Shown here piece after piece: positions 45,169 to 45,640 of a DNA stretch of 45,640 nt (within the stretch, counting starts at the first letter, position 1; the number at the start of each line of letters is the position of its first letter). The notes below the pieces were generated by a model. The model searched no databases. It saw nothing but the letters and a program-made list of their open reading frames with translations, and was not told the DNA's origin. Origin of the DNA: Bacteroidia bacterium (GTDB lineage: Bacteria; Bacteroidota; Bacteroidia; Bacteroidales; Dysgonomonadaceae); the NCBI GenBank assembly GCA_030538215.1, contig JAUNUM010000009.1:1-45640 (forward strand), read 5' to 3'. The translations under genes were made by a program, and so were the position numbers.

Positions 45169-45178
45169 TACATTTGTG
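45169..45178 (+). promoter_or_regulatory. Combined -7 box and possible BlaI-type operator
   Basis: TACATTTG at 45169-45176 is an exact -7 box. The same bases plus TG form TACATTTGTG, one base short of the TACA-nn-TGTA dyad recognised by BlaI/MecI-type repressors. It lies 27 bp before the BlaI-family start codon, which would suit self-repression. AGTTATA repeats lie just upstream (about 45125 and 45147). Confidence 0.45.
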
Positions 45179-45204
45179 ACAGAATCTTATAAAACACAAA
45201 CGAT

Positions 45205-45567
45205 ATGAAGAAATTAACCGACAAAGAAGAAGAAGTAATGCAACTTTTATGGGATAACGGACCCTTGTTTGTGCGCGAAATTCTTGAGTTTTATTTTGAG
45301 CCAAAACCTCACTATAATACGGTTTCTACAGTTATCCGAGTATTGGAAGAAAAGAAATTTGTAGATCATAAAGCGTATGGAAACACTTACCAGTATTTTG
45401 CTTCGGTCTCACAGGAAGAATATAAAGGAAAGGCACTTAAGAAAGTAGTTTCTCAATATTTTGACAACTCTTATACCAATGTAGTTTCTACATTGATTGA
45501 AGAGGAGCGATTATCAATTAATGAACTGAAAAAGCTGATAAAGAAGATTGAAAAAGGTAAAATATAA
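45205..45567 (+). CDS. BlaI/MecI/CopY family transcriptional repressor
   Basis: A 120-aa winged-helix repressor. It starts with KLTDKEEEVMQLLWDNGPLFVREIL, has the recognition helix region HYNTVSTVIRVLEEKKFVDHKAYG (about residues 36-59), and a C-terminal dimerisation helix pair (about 75-118) with the SINELKKLIKKIEKGK tail. Partner genes in this family are usually an M56 (BlaR1-like) membrane sensor-protease immediately downstream; none is readable in the remaining 73 bp, where an ATG at 45579 gives MENFIF and a stop. The target genes are not known from this window. Confidence 0.93.
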   Translation: MKKLTDKEEEVMQLLWDNGPLFVREILEFYFEPKPHYNTVSTVIRVLEEKKFVDHKAYGNTYQYFASVSQEEYKGKALKKVVSQYFDNSYTNVVSTLIEEERLSINELKKLIKKIEKGKI

Positions 45568-45640
45568 TCTTTTTAAAGATGGAAAACTTTATTTTTTAAG
45601 TTCGCTAGTTAAAACTATGCACTTTAGTGCAAGACTTTAG
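45568..45640. other. Window end after the BlaI-type gene
   Basis: An ATG at 45579 reads six codons (MENFIF) before TAA in a T-run; single-base changes in the run also lead to early stops. A short hairpin, TGCACT/AGTGCA at 45618-45631, follows. No gene is supported here. Confidence 0.6.

Overview
The window looks like chromosomal DNA from a member of the order Bacteroidales. The evidence is family content: SusC/SusD pairs, DUF4843 and PKD-like lipoproteins, a DUF2723 (GT117) membrane protein, a BT_3928-type protein, a DUF1599 protein and Bacteroidetes-type ECF sigma/FecR pairs. Several genes are also preceded by -7 boxes of the Bacteroidetes form TAnnTTTG. The exact genus cannot be read from the sequence. 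I saw no tRNA, rRNA, CRISPR array, prophage or transposase.

Layout. 1-6.5 kb: an unrecognised small protein followed by a degenerate repeat cluster, then methionine gamma-lyase (minus), glyA, a GxxExxY protein set between inverted CACAGAG repeats, and recG. 6.5-21.0 kb, all minus: system 1, transcribed as sigma factor, FecR, SusC with STN domain, SusD, DUF4843 lipoprotein, PKD-like lipoprotein, then two tandem secreted metzincin-like zinc proteases. 21.0-21.7 kb has no protein gene but holds a plausible structured RNA on the plus strand, ending in a strong bidirectional terminator. 21.7-32.8 kb, all minus: system 2, with the same order sigma, FecR, SusC, SusD, DUF4843, PKD-like, but ending in an aspartyl protease with a PDZ domain and a decayed TlpA/thioredoxin-like gene. 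32.9-45.6 kb is mostly housekeeping: polysaccharide deacetylase, DUF2723 protein, ndk, M23/LysM peptidase, DUF1599, BT_3928-type protein, tpiA, SPOR protein, folE, typA and a BlaI-type repressor.

How the genes may work together. Each system is a trans-envelope regulated outer-membrane importer. Substrate on SusC would signal through its STN domain to FecR, releasing the ECF sigma factor to transcribe the importer operon. There are no glycoside hydrolases or other carbohydrate enzymes, but each operon ends in a different class of exported protease. I therefore infer protein or peptide capture rather than glycan use: system 1 pairs with zinc proteases, system 2 with an aspartyl protease.

The most striking observations are a 240-bp direct repeat (239 of 240 identical) inside two otherwise diverged fecR genes, lying at the hinge between the sigma-binding and signal-sensing halves; the structured RNA candidate at 21.15-21.68 kb; and the matching architecture of the two protease-tipped importer operons. 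Start codons for glyA, typA, ndk, the DUF2723 gene and the second DUF4843 gene were moved inward from the longest open frame for reasons given in each entry.
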